Origin: Orientallactaga sibirica | Taxonomy: Eukaryota; Chordata; Mammalia; Rodentia; Dipodidae | Assembly (NCBI GenBank): GCA_036365145.1 | Contig: JAEOAD010002279.1 | Location: 3,033,001-3,097,000, forward strand | Direction of reading: 5' to 3' | Length of the DNA: 64,000 bases | Shown here: positions 54,416 through 63,917 of the stretch, piece by piece | Position numbering within the stretch: the stretch's first letter is position 1 | Layout of the letters: the number at the start of each line of letters is the position of its first letter | Made by a program: the position numbers and the translations under genes | Notes under the pieces: model-generated | What the model saw: the letters and a program-made list of their open reading frames with translations, nothing else | Told to the model about the DNA's origin: nothing | The model's database searches: none

Positions 54416-55290
54416 GCATTAGAATAACAGTTTGTCTTTCCTGTTAGATTGAAATTCCTTGAGGTCACGGCAGATTTTGAAATATTTGTTTTCCTAGCGT
54501 TTGTCACAAGGATTAAGCCAGAGCCTTAATAATTGGCAGATTCTGTTTCTCTTTGACACTCATAATCTTCATGCAAGACTATTGTTGGCATCGTGCGACA
54601 GGCTGTATAGTGCAATTTTTCCCCCACTGTTTAAAAATAAATTCATGAGCTAGGCTTTATAGATCCTTGTAAGGTGGGGCAACACAATTGGAGGGATCAG
54701 GATTATATTATCACTGCTTGGCATAGAGAGAGTTTATCCCCAGATTTGTGTAGCTCCGATATTATGTGTTGACCAAGAACTGCAAGGACTTGCGAACAGG
54801 GTGAATAAGTCACGTGCACGGTGAAGCAGACCGTGTCTGTCTGTGTGGGAATCTAATAAGAGGCTCCCAGCAACAAGGGAATTGTGTTTTTCTCTCTCTT
54901 GCTCTCTCTCTCTTTCCCCAGAGCTTGGCTATGGGAAAAGTGATACAGAACCATCAGATTTCAAAGTGGAAAAGGCCATCCGATCCCTGTCTTTACAGGT
55001 GGAGGGTAGAGACCTACAGACTGCAATTGCAAAACAGATATCAATTCATCTTCCAGAGGGTGGAATATATATATTCTCTATGGAAGGATATCGTACAGAA
55101 CTCACATGACAAGCGGAACACAGAATGGTTATGGCCCACCTGAGGTGGGCAAGAGAAACTTCCTTCTACCAGCCCCGTCAGGCTATAGATCACGTTCCAC
55201 CATGACCCCAGCCAGCTTCAGCAGAACCGTCTAAACTTCAGAAGTTATTTTCCTAGGAGCTAACAGTGAGGGTGGGTGACGGTGATACAA
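54416..55290. other. Unique block with one exon-like signal
   Basis: Ordinary AT-rich sequence, then a strong pyrimidine tract and CCCCAG at 54921, open sequence to CAG|GT at 54998/54999, and an open frame on to 55109. No match to a protein I know. See findings. Confidence 0.4.
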
Positions 55291-55302
55291 AATCCACTCA
55301 AG

Positions 55303-55472
55303 AGCCGGGCGTGGTGGTGCACGCCTTTAATCCCAGCATTCAGGAGGCAGAGGTAGGAGGATCGCTGTGAGTTCACGGCCACCCTGAGACTGCATAGTGA
55401 ATTCCAGGTCAGCCTGGACTAGAGTGAAACCCTACCTCGAAAAACAAAACAAACAAACAAACAAACAAAAAA
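55303..55472 (+). mobile_element. B1 SINE, first of a cluster
   Basis: Complete, with tail (AAAC)n. The left TSD AATCCACTCAAG (55291-55302) is matched by AACCCACTCAAG only at 56043-56054, after two more B1s. Confidence 0.95.
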
Positions 55473-55475
55473 GCC

Positions 55476-55617
55476 AAGCTGGTCAGTGGTGGCGCACGCC
55501 TGTAATTCTAGCACTTGGGAGGCAGAGGTAGGAGGATCGCCAAGAGTTCGAGGCCACCCTGAGACTACATAGTGAATTCCAGGTCAGCCTGGGCCAGAGT
55601 GAGACCCTACCTCAAAA
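55476..55617 (+). mobile_element. B1 SINE, second of the cluster
   Basis: GCTGGTCAGTGGTGGCGC head. Inserted in the tail region of the first. Confidence 0.95.
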
Positions 55618-55715
55618 AAAGAAAAGAGAAGAGAAGAGAAGAGAAGAGAAGGGAAGGGAAGGGAAGGGAAGGGAAGGGAAGGGAAGGGAAGGGAAGGGAA
55701 GGGAAGAGAAAAGAG

Positions 55716-55810
<95 letters not shown>

Positions 55811-55879
55811 AAAAAGAAAGGGAAGGGAAGGAAGGAAGGAAAGAAAGAAAAAGAAGGAAAAAAGAAAGAAAGACATTTG
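55618..55879 (+). repeat. (GAGAA)n, (GGGAA)n and (GAAA)n compound tract
   Basis: About four AGAGA units, thirteen GGGAA units, then more than twenty GAAA units, then GGAA variants. Grown from the B1 tail. Open frames on both strands are artefacts. Confidence 0.98.
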
Positions 55880-56042
55880 AGCTGGGGGTGGTGGAACACG
55901 CCTTTAATCCCAGCACTTGGGAGGCAGAGGTAGGAGGATCACCGTGAGTTCAAGGCCACCCTGAGAATACAGAGTGAATTCCATCCAGGTCAGCCTGTGC
56001 TAGAGTGAGACCCTACCTCGAAAAACAAACAAACAAAACAAA
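55880..56042 (+). mobile_element. B1 SINE, third of the cluster
   Basis: GCTGGGGGTGGTGGAACACGCC head. CCATCCAGG is a 4-nt duplication in the body. Confidence 0.95.
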
Positions 56043-56054
56043 AACCCACTCAAG

Positions 56055-56660
56055 GCTGTGTGATGATGCTGATCAGGCTACCTGGGGGCACAGTGAAACC
56101 TTAGACAGATGGCTGGCTACTCTTTCACACCACCACTTTTCCATGTCTCGAAACGTTTTGGCTTCCTGAACATCTCAGAGTGAGATTTCAAAGATCCGAT
56201 GAGATCAGAGTGTCAGGCCTTTGGAGGACGATCAAGTGAAGCGGTTAACACAGGGTTGACTTTGACGGCTCGTGTCTACAGGGTGCTTGATAATCGACAA
56301 AGCATGTTGCCATGAACGCACATTCACTCCAGTCATCGCAGGCTCCCGCAGTCCCCCAGCCAGCCCTAAGAGGAAACCATAAGCCTTATGATCCAGCCTC
56401 TCACCCTTCATCTTTCCTTCTTTTACAGCGCCTAGAACATTAAACATCAACTTTGTACCTTACTGATGCACATGTCTGAACTCCCCACATTGAACAGAAG
56501 CCACGCCAGATCTGTCATCTTCACTCCTACCTACCCTTTGTCCATTTGCTGCTTTATAATGGTTGGACCTCAACACAGAATGAGAGTGAGAAAAAGAGGA
56601 GGATTTGGACTGTGAGAAGGACACGGGGAAATGTATAAGTGAGCCCTTGTTCTAGTCAGC
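56055..56660. other. Unique DNA
   Basis: No feature recognised. Confidence 0.45.
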
Positions 56661-56910
56661 TTTTTTTTTTTTTCATTTAATTTTTTTTTGAAAGAAAGGC
56701 AGAGAGAGACAGAGAGAGAATGAGTATGCCAGTGGCCTCTCAGCAGCTGTGAACAAACTCCAGGCGTATGCGCCCCCTTGTGGGCAAGTGCGGCATTGCG
56801 TCCTTGCATCACTTTCTCTGTCTAGCTTAACGTGGGACCTGGAGATTCAAACAGGCGTTCCTAGGCTTCGCAGGCAGGCACCTTAACCGCTAAGCCATCT
56901 CTCCAGCCCC
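56661..56910 (-). mobile_element. tRNA-SINE subtype B
   Basis: Complete to CCATCTCTCCAGCCCC. TCTAGT occurs on both sides (56651 and 56911). Confidence 0.95.
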
Positions 56911-56994
56911 TCTAGTTCATTTTTATGATATAAATTGAGCTGGTTAGTAGGGCAACCAAAGATTGTTTACATTTTAAAGCAGTTAGAATGATGG

Positions 56995-57182
56995 GGCTGG
57001 AGAGATAACTTAGCTGGTGAAGCATTTGCCTGGCAAGCGTGAGGACTTAATTTTGAACCCCAACACCCACATGAAACTTAGGTGTGGTGGCACATGCCTA
57101 TAATCCCAGCACTGGCAAAGCAGACGCCGACAGATACCTGGGACTTGCTGGGTCAGCCAGTCTAACCTAATCGGTGAGTTCC
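56995..57182 (+). mobile_element. B4-like SINE (tRNA-like head joined to B1-like body)
   Basis: GGGGCTGGAGAGATAACTTAGC and CATTTGCCTGGCAAGC, then GGTGTGGTGGCACATGCCTATAATCCC, then GGGACTTGCTGGGTCAGCCAGTCTAACC. This is the fused ID/B1 layout of B4 elements. Confidence 0.75.
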
Positions 57183-57252
<70 letters not shown>

Positions 57253-57343
57253 GAAGAAAGGAAGGAAGGAAGGGAGGAAGGAAGGAAGGAAGGAAGGAAA
57301 GAAGGAAGGAAGGAAGGGGAGAAAGGGAGGGAGGGAGGGAAAG

Positions 57344-57377
<34 letters not shown>

Positions 57378-57512
57378 GAAAGAAAAGAAAGAAAGAAAGC
57401 AACAAAGAAAGAAAGAGAGAGAGAGAAAGCAAGAAAGAAAGAAAGCAACAAAGAAACAAAGAAGGAAGGAAGGAAGGAGGGAGGGAGGGAAAGAAAGAAG
57501 GAAAGAAAGAAA
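57183..57512 (+). repeat. GAAA/GGAA compound tract
   Basis: Over 300 nt of GAAA units with blocks of GGAA, GGGA and CAAA. It grew from the preceding SINE tail and is one of the longest purine tracts here. Confidence 0.98.
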
Positions 57513-57619
57513 TACAGAAGGCACTAGAAATGAAAAACATTGAAACACTACGGGAGATGGTTTCCTCGGTCGGACAGAGAAGAACAGGGGCCTTGGTAAA
57601 TAGTTATGTTCAAACCCAA

Positions 57620-57716
57620 GATGGGGCGTGCCCATTCTCTGTCTGCTTCTCTTCTCTCTCTCCCTCTCTGCTTGCAAATAAATAAATAAATATTAAAAAA
57701 ATAAAATATTTAAAAG
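57620..57716 (+). mobile_element. tRNA-SINE tail fragment
   Basis: GGCGTGCCCATTCTCTGTC, pyrimidine part and (AAAT)n only. Confidence 0.88.
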
Positions 57717-58012
57717 GCAGGATATGGTTTGAAGGAATAAAGTTTATTTCTAAGTAAGAGGTAAAGAAAGCAGAGAGAACAGACTCCTCTGGGAAGAAGG
57801 CATTCCAGAGCCGGAAGATCCAGCAACCCCAGAGGGAACTGAACTCTCCTTGAATGAAGGAAGCCCGACCTTCCAGAGTCTGGGATCCCTCAGCTTCAAT
57901 GAAGAGGAGGGGACCGGTCGGTGCGTTATACATCCAGAACTGCGCAGGTCCCAGAAAACCCACCAAGCCAGCTCACCTGTGTGGGGTCACCCTCTTCCCC
58001 ATCTCTCCAGCC
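57717..58012. other. Unique DNA ending in a SINE-like stub
   Basis: The last bases (CCATCTCTCCAGCCC, 57998-58012) equal the reverse complement of a tRNA-SINE head, with no SINE body attached. Confidence 0.4.
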
Positions 58013-58024
58013 CAAAACTACATG

Positions 58025-58173
58025 CCTGGGGTGGTGGTGCATGCCTTTCATCCCAGCACTCGGGAGGCAGAGGTAGGCGGATGGCCATGAGTTCAAGGCC
58101 TGCCTGAGACTACAGAGTGAATTCCAGGTGAGCCTGGGCTAGAGTGAGACCCTACCTCAAAAAAAAAAAAAAA
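58025..58173 (+). mobile_element. B1 SINE
   Basis: GCCTGGGGTGGTGGTGCATGCC start, A16 tail. Confidence 0.95.
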
Positions 58174-58174
58174 A

Positions 58175-58455
58175 TCTGGAGCTGCCAAAGGAAGGGTAGG
58201 AATGCTTACAATGCAATCGTCCAGACAGAAATTAGTCTGGATATCCATGACCTCGCAGTGCCTAGCAATACCCTCACAAGACCCTCATAATAGGAGGAAG
58301 CGATGATGATATCAAATAAAAGAGAGATTAATGGAGAGAGGGAGGGGATATGATGGAGTGTGACTTTGTGAAGGGGAGAGTGGGGGAGGGAAATATCATG
58401 GTTTATTGTCTGTAAGTATGGGAACTGTCAATAAAAAAATAATAATAAAATAATG
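58175..58455 (+). mobile_element. LINE-1 3' end
   Basis: CTCACAAGACCCTCATAATAGG, GATGATGATATCAAATAAAAG, GGGGATATGATGGAG, GTGGGGGAGGGAAATATCATGG and GTCAATAAAAAAATAATAAT match the rodent L1 3'UTR end, poly-A signal included. Confidence 0.75.
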
Positions 58456-58672
58456 GGGCTGGAGAGATGGCTTAGTGATTAAGGCATTTGCTTGCAAAGC
58501 CAAAGGATCCCGGTTCAATTCTCCAGGACCCACATAAGCCAGATGCATGAAGGTGGGCGCATGCATCTGGAGTTCGTTTGCAATGGCTGGAGACGCTAGC
58601 CTACCCATTCTCTCCCTCTCCCTCTCTGCCTCTTTCTCTTTCTTAAATAAATAAATAAATAAAATATATTTG
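58456..58672 (+). mobile_element. tRNA-SINE subtype A
   Basis: Complete; abuts the L1 A-rich end, so it probably inserted there. Confidence 0.95.
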
Positions 58673-59210
58673 AAATAAGAATTACGGAGCTTGAAGTCTA
58701 ACCTGCCACAGCCCCTGGTAAGGGTTGGATAGGAACGCGTTGCAAAGCTCAGGCAGCAGAAGACTTGGGGTAAAGGGCATGGTGGTCAGCGGCCCCACGT
58801 TCTTTGGCAAGGAGCAAGATTACCATGGCAGCGACCTACAGAGGTCAGTGGACAAACCACGTGGTTCCAATACGGTCAAGTGCATACTGCTCGTAGCCTC
58901 CTCCCTCCTTCAGGCTGTCCAACACCAACAAGGCCTGCAAACCGCTGAAACAGTCCTTCAGGAAAAGATCTCACAGCCCCAGCGGCCTCTCCTACATCCT
59001 CAGGAGATGCCCGCTGGGCTACTTTCCATCAGCTGCTCCCCGGTGCTCAAGCTGGGGGTCTCAGGAGTGAGAACCTGGCCCACCCATAGGCTGCACAGAA
59101 GAAGCACCTCAGATGCAACGATTAGGGTTTGCAGAACGCTGGAGCAACTGACCCTCCGTCACTCTGGGCTCAGCACGGGTCGGAAAAGAATCAAAGAAAA
59201 CAAAAATCAG
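58673..59210. other. Unique DNA
   Basis: A 170-codon plus frame (58725-59237) covers nearly all of it and ends in the next SINE. Overall composition is GC-richer. No domain recognised, no gene called. Confidence 0.45.
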
Positions 59211-59448
59211 GGGCTGGAGAGATGGCTTAGCAGTTAGGGCATTTGCCTGCAAAGCCAAAGGATCCCGGTTCGATTCTCCAGGACCCCAGTAAGGCAGATG
59301 TACAAGGGGGCACATGCATCTGGAGTTCGTTTGCACTGGTGGTTGGAGGCCCTGGCATGCCCATTCTTTCTCTCTCTCTCTCTCTCTTCTCTCTGCCTCT
59401 TTTCTCTCTCTCAAATAAATAAATAAATAATAATAAATATTTTTAAAA
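59211..59448 (+). mobile_element. tRNA-SINE subtype A
   Basis: Complete, with canonical GGTTCGATTC. Long tail (AAAT)n(AAT)n. Confidence 0.95.
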
Positions 59449-59644
59449 ACCAAACCTGGAGTTGTGCTAACCCCAACAACAAAGATATCATTTGCAGATA
59501 CTGGATAACTAAAACCATCAAATGCCTGACCCTTTAAACTCTTGCATTCCGCCAGAAAACAAACCCTGGGCTCTATTTTAGATGACCGAAACATTAGTGA
59601 ATAGAAAGAATTTCTTAGCATGGGAGTGGACAGAGAAATTTTTG

Positions 59645-59808
59645 GTTTTGTTTTGTTTTTTTTTTTTATTTCCAAGGAAGGATCTCGCTCTAGCCCAGGC
59701 TGACCTGGAATTCACGGTGTACTCTCAGGCTGGCCTTGAACTCACAGCGATCCTCCTACCTCTGCATCCCCGACTGCTGGGATGAGAGGCGTGCACCACA
59801 ACGCCCTG
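59645..59808 (-). mobile_element. B1 SINE with TSD
   Basis: CAGAGAAATTTTT (59631-59643) against CAGAGAAGTTTTT (from 59810). Several substitutions in the body. Confidence 0.94.
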
Positions 59809-59822
59809 TCAGAGAAGTTTTT

Positions 59823-60669
59823 AAATCAGGGACAAGAATCAAATCTCAGGCCACCTGGAAGTCCGAAGCTCCTGCTGTGTCATCTTCCAATGAGATGTTC
59901 ATGGTAATGGTGCCAGGTGGTCAAGAATATGAACTCGGTTGGCATTGTGAAGTACAAAGTCTTTTCTGGGGACTCTGCTTAGGATCTGGGATGCGGTGTT
60001 TTCCAAAACACGTAACACAGCGAAGGGGAGGAAATAGGCCTGATATAAGTGAAACTCTAACTGTTCCTATAATCAGGCCCCTGTGATTGTAATTAAGGCC
60101 CCTTGGGAATAAAAACCCCATGATAACTCTTTCCATATGATTCCAAGTTGGGCCCTTAATCGTCCACGCCAAGAAAAAGAGCACGTGATTGCACAGCAAA
60201 AACTGCCTGCTGGGTGACGGGCTTCAGATCAGGGTTAATTTCCAGGTTGATTGGAATGTCACAGTTCATGATTTTTGTCCCCCGAAAACCTGGACTTCGT
60301 CATTTAGCCCAGAGACTATGAATGGCGTTGGAAAGAGCCTACATGTCTTCACCTTTGGGTTCTGTTTTGTTTTGTTTTTACCTCAAATTGCTCCCTATGA
60401 TCACCTCTTTCACAATAACTCCTGGTGAATGTGATCATAGTTTAAAGTATGGCGCCTGCCACCCCCCCCGACACCCTTTTGAATTTGTAAACCAGTCAGT
60501 CTGTTATCAATGTCACTAACAAGTCACCATGATTGTTTAAACGAAGAGTGGCACAGTTAGGGCTAATGTTAAATAAAAAATGGAATATTTAGAATTGCCT
60601 TGGAAAAATAGATAATTTAGTTTTATTTAAATTTTGCATCATTTTTATATATTTTAAATTTTTTCTTAT
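59823..60669. other. Unique block
   Basis: Frames of 79-116 codons overlap on both strands without domains. No gene. Confidence 0.45.
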
Positions 60670-60762
60670 TTGTGTTTGCTTGGAATATCGTTTTCCACCC
60701 TTTCACCCTGAGGAGGTGTCTGTCTTTACTGGTGAGATGGGTTTCTATATTTCCTGGTAATC
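60670..60762 (-). pseudogene. LINE-1 ORF2 fragment
   Basis: On the minus strand the frame reads ETHLTSKDRHLL and then KGWKTIFQAN. These are landmarks of the L1 ORF2 endonuclease domain (consensus form QETHL...KGW..IYQANG). Only about 30 codons remain, cut on the left by the SINE at 60770. Confidence 0.8.
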
Positions 60763-60772
60763 TATTAGACTT

Positions 60773-60985
60773 TTTTTTTTTAAACAGGATTATTTATTTA
60801 TTTGAGAGCGACAGACAGAAAGAGAAAGAGGCAGAGAGAGAGAATGGGCACACCAGGGCCTCCAACCACTGCAAACGAACTCCAGATGCATGTGCCACCT
60901 TGTACTTCTGGTTTATATGGGTACTGGGGAACCAAGCCTTGAACCAGGGTCCTTAGGCTTCACAGGCAAGCACTTAACCACTAAG
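60773..60985 (-). mobile_element. tRNA-SINE subtype A lacking the last head bases
   Basis: Ends at CACTAAG; CCATCTCTCCAGCCC is missing. AGACTTTT is found on both sides. Carries the CCTTGAACCAGGG expansion in the B-box region. Confidence 0.93.
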
Positions 60986-61277
60986 ACTTTTAAAAGCAGC
61001 AACATGTTAATGAACCATAAAAGATTAATGCTCTTAAAAACTGTCACTAATTTAAATACATAAGGTATATCAGACTTTTAAAATAAGTACTCATAAAAAG
61101 ACATTACAGCATGAGAGGACAGATAATTCCTGTGTTAGCCAAAGGCATAATTTTTCTTTGCTGTGAACGAAAATTTGTTTTTAGTGTATTTACTTAAAGT
61201 GTGTCACAAACTGAGTGATGCACCAACATTTAGAAATAAAGTGCCAACTGGGAAAAATCCAAAAAAAAAAAAAAAAA
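60986..61277 (+). other. Possible retrocopy 3' end with AATAAA and poly-A
   Basis: AT-rich unique sequence with AATAAA at 61235-61240, then 20 nt, then A17 at 61261-61277. This is the spacing of a processed mRNA end. The source transcript is not recognised. Chance or an L1-related tail is also possible. Confidence 0.35.
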
Positions 61278-61350
61278 GGAAAATTTATATATATGTTTTG
61301 TATGGATCTTAGATAATAAAACCTACACACCATAAAAATAAGTGAAAGAA

Positions 61351-61499
61351 GCCAGGCGTGGTGGCACACGCCTTTAATCCCAGCATTTGGGAGGCAGAAG
61401 TAGGAGGATCGCCTTGAATTCGAGGCCAGCCTGAGATTGCATAGTGAATTCCAGGTCAGCCTGGACTAGAGTGAGACCTTACCTCGAAAAACCAAAAGA
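61351..61499 (+). mobile_element. B1 SINE
   Basis: Complete. Left TSD AATAAGTGAAAGA (61337-61349) is matched at 61818-61830, beyond the next SINE. Confidence 0.96.
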
Positions 61500-61817
61500 G
61501 GGCTGGAGAGATGGCTTAGGGGTTAAGGCGCCTGCCTCCTAAGCCTAAGAACGCTGCTTCCAGTCTCCAGCGGTTCCAATCTCCAGGTCCCACGTTTAGC
61601 CAGATGCAAAGTGACGCAAGGGCGCAATGCCACACTTGACCACAACGGGGGGCACACATCTGGATTTCGTTCTCAGCAGCTGAGACACTGCTGGCGTGCC
61701 CATCTCTGTCTCCCTCTCCCTCTCTCTCTATCTCTCTCTCTGTCTCTCTCTGTGTCTCTCTCCAAAAAAAGAAAAAAGAAAAAAGAAAAGAAAAACCAAA
61801 AAATAAAAAATAATAAT
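61500..61817 (+). mobile_element. tRNA-SINE subtype B-dup in the B1 tail
   Basis: TTCCAGTCTCCAGCGGTTCCAATCTCCAG duplicates the B-box segment. It inserted in the A-rich tail of the B1, inside that B1's TSD pair. Confidence 0.96.
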
Positions 61818-61830
61818 AATAAGTGAAAGA

Positions 61831-62309
61831 GATGGGAGGGAGCAAGTCTGATCCAATCCTTCCACAATGACATCAGAGTTTCTCAGAAAAAGGGGGGGGC
61901 CTTGTCCCCTTTTGTGGCGCCCAGTGTGTCATTGGTATTTGAAGGATTCCACCATCCAGGGATTATTTATGGACTCCGGGGCAGTAAATCTTTTCCACAT
62001 GACCTTGAGGTATGGCTTAGGTCCTTCGGGACATGTTACGTGATACAGCTAAGCTTCCATCCTTAGCCCATTCTCCAACCCTGCTTGTCTTTCCCCAGAC
62101 TTTCAGTCTTCTCGCATTAACCTGGAATTCCACACTGGCAGAGCTAGGGGCTGCTGGGGAGTTGGGGGGGGGCTGCTGAGCACAGAGCCCAGCTCGCCCA
62201 CTCTGAAGAGAAGTTAGACCCAGACCAAGAGCAGTGTTCCATCCAAGGCACTGAGGCTGGAGAACGTGGCGCCCTCCAGCATGGGAGGCCCAGAAACAGA
62301 GGACTTCCT
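61831..62309. other. Unique DNA
   Basis: No feature recognised. G8 runs at about 61892 and 62163. Confidence 0.4.
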
Positions 62310-62406
62310 GGCTGGAGGGATGGTTCAGTGGCTAAGGCGCTTGCCTGCGCAGCCAAAGGACCCCGGTTCGATTCCCCAAGACCCATGTAAGCCATCTCTC
62401 CAGGCC
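62310..62406 (+). mobile_element. Inverted SINE chimera
   Basis: A plus-strand tRNA-SINE head with A box and canonical GGTTCGATTCC runs to CCCATGTAAGCC, then switches to CATCTCTCCAGGCCC. That is the reverse complement of a SINE head. TAAGCC is shared by both sides of the junction. Confidence 0.88.
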
Positions 62407-62416
62407 CTTGAGACTG

Positions 62417-62434
62417 TTTTTTTTTTTTTTTTTT
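62417..62434 (+). repeat. T18 tract
   Basis: Run of 18 T soon after the chimera. Confidence 0.95.
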
Positions 62435-62691
62435 TAAGAGGGAGACTCGCTTCATTATAATATGAGGAGGCTGACAACACTTAATTTCTCTCATTTATCC
62501 CACACTTTTTGATGCATGAAACAGAGTACTTTGGCTTTCACAGTTTGGAAATTACAATTGAGAGCCACGAATCAACTCACCCGGTAAAGACTGATGTGAT
62601 CCTTGAATCCCATCTTTCCTGATTCAGTTTCTGGGTGCTTTCCCTCACACATGCACAAGGGGATCCTTAAAGTTCTTAAAAAGCCATGTGA

Positions 62692-62975
62692 GGGCTGGAG
62701 AGATGGCTTAGCAGTTAAGGCGCCTGCCTCCTAAGCCTAAGAATGCTGGTTCCAATCTCCAGCGGTTCCAATCTCCAGATCCTACCTTTAGCCAGATACA
62801 AAGTGACACAAGGGCGCAATGCCGCACTTGACCACAAGGGGGCGCACACATCTGGATTTCATGCACAGCAGCTGAGACTGCTGGTGCACCCATCTCTATC
62901 TGTCTTCCTCTCTATCTGTTTCTCTCTGTGTCTCTCTCCAAAAATAAATAAAATAATAATAAAAAAAATTTTTTT
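62692..62975 (+). mobile_element. tRNA-SINE subtype B-dup with perfect TSD
   Basis: GGTTCCAATCTCCAGC twice in a row. TSD AAAGCCATGTGA at 62680-62691 and 62976-62987. Confidence 0.97.
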
Positions 62976-62993
62976 AAAGCCATGTGATGGTTA

Positions 62994-63151
62994 GGGTTAG
63001 AGAGATGGCTTAGCGATTAAGCGCTTGTCTGTGAAGCCTAAGGACCCTGGTTCAAGGCTCAATTCTCCAGGTCCCACGTAAGTCAGATGCACATGGTGGC
63101 GCGTATGTCTGGAGTACATTTGCAATGGCTAAAGGACCTGGCACATCTATT

Positions 63152-63195
<44 letters not shown>

Positions 63196-63238
63196 TTTCT
63201 TTGTCTCTAATAAGTAAATAAAATTAAAAAGAAAAAGA
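62994..63238 (+). mobile_element. tRNA-SINE subtype A'
   Basis: B box interrupted as GGTTCAAGGCTCAATTC. A (CT)n of about 30 nt near 63163-63192. Confidence 0.94.
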
Positions 63239-63500
63239 GGTTCTTGTCAGGGGAAAAAAAAAAACAGCCATGTAAGTGTTTTTACGGGAGGAAGCAATTC
63301 TGTATTTCTACTTTTTATCGTGTTTTGTTTTGTTTTCCAAGTTCCTATGTTTATCCCCGCTCACATTCCTGACAATACTGACATTTTCTTACAGAAAAAC
63401 AAAATGGGTTCACACCCATTACATTTGTGGGAAAGCACTTTTTTTTTTTTTTGGCTGGTATTTTTGAATGAATGATGAGGAAAATAAATTATTATGAATT

Positions 63501-63530
63501 GGGCTGGAGAGATGGTTTGGCAGTTAAAGG
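63501..63530 (+). mobile_element. tRNA-SINE subtype B, left part (split by LTR)
   Basis: GGGCTGGAGAGATGGTTTGGC up to TTAAAGG. The rest resumes at 63923. Confidence 0.9.
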
Positions 63531-63917
63531 CATGTATGGCACAATGCAGGTCAGGCCCTAGCCAGACCATATGTCAGAAGAAGCCAGGAAGTGGCTTCTG
63601 TGAACATGGCGTCCTGCACAGGCCTGGCGTGACAACAGCTATAGTCCCATGCTTGTGAGAAACCTGCTACGAGATGATCTGCCCGGAGACAGGCTGTCAT
63701 TGGTCACAAAAAGGGGACCACCCCATACAATGATTGGCCAGCCAAGCCCCTTTGAAACCCCCTACACTTCCTTGAATAAACGAGTTTGTGGCAGCTCACC
63801 CTCTGCTGCTTCCACCCAACTCCCAGAGTCTGTGTCTTGACTCCACGCCTCTCACCCCCAACTCGGCAGAGACCCTGCCGTCCCTCCTGGGCTGGCCCTA
63901 GGAGGGTCACCCCAACA
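63531..63917 (+). mobile_element. Solo-LTR-like insertion
   Basis: 387 nt of unrelated sequence between two copies of AAAGG (63526-63530 and 63918-63922). It begins CATGTATGG, contains AATAAACGAG (AATAAA at 63775-63780) and CTGTGTCTTGACTCC, and ends ACCCCAAC. Length and the poly-A signal position suit an endogenous retrovirus LTR of class I type. No internal viral genes are present. A canonical TG...CA end is not exact. Confidence 0.65.

Noticed and set aside
57010..57677. Frames of 94-176 codons of Phe/Ser/Leu or Lys/Glu/Arg repeats
   Set aside because: Direct translation of GAAA/GGAA microsatellite DNA. The same applies at 55572-55916, 25296-25528 and 44186-44667.
57998..58012. CCATCTCTCCAGCCC as a SINE remnant
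   Set aside because: Only 15 nt, with no body. It could be chance or a deletion scar, so it is not listed as an element.
58725..59237. 170-codon plus-strand frame
   Set aside because: Ends by running into a SINE head. The unique part shows no recognisable protein feature.
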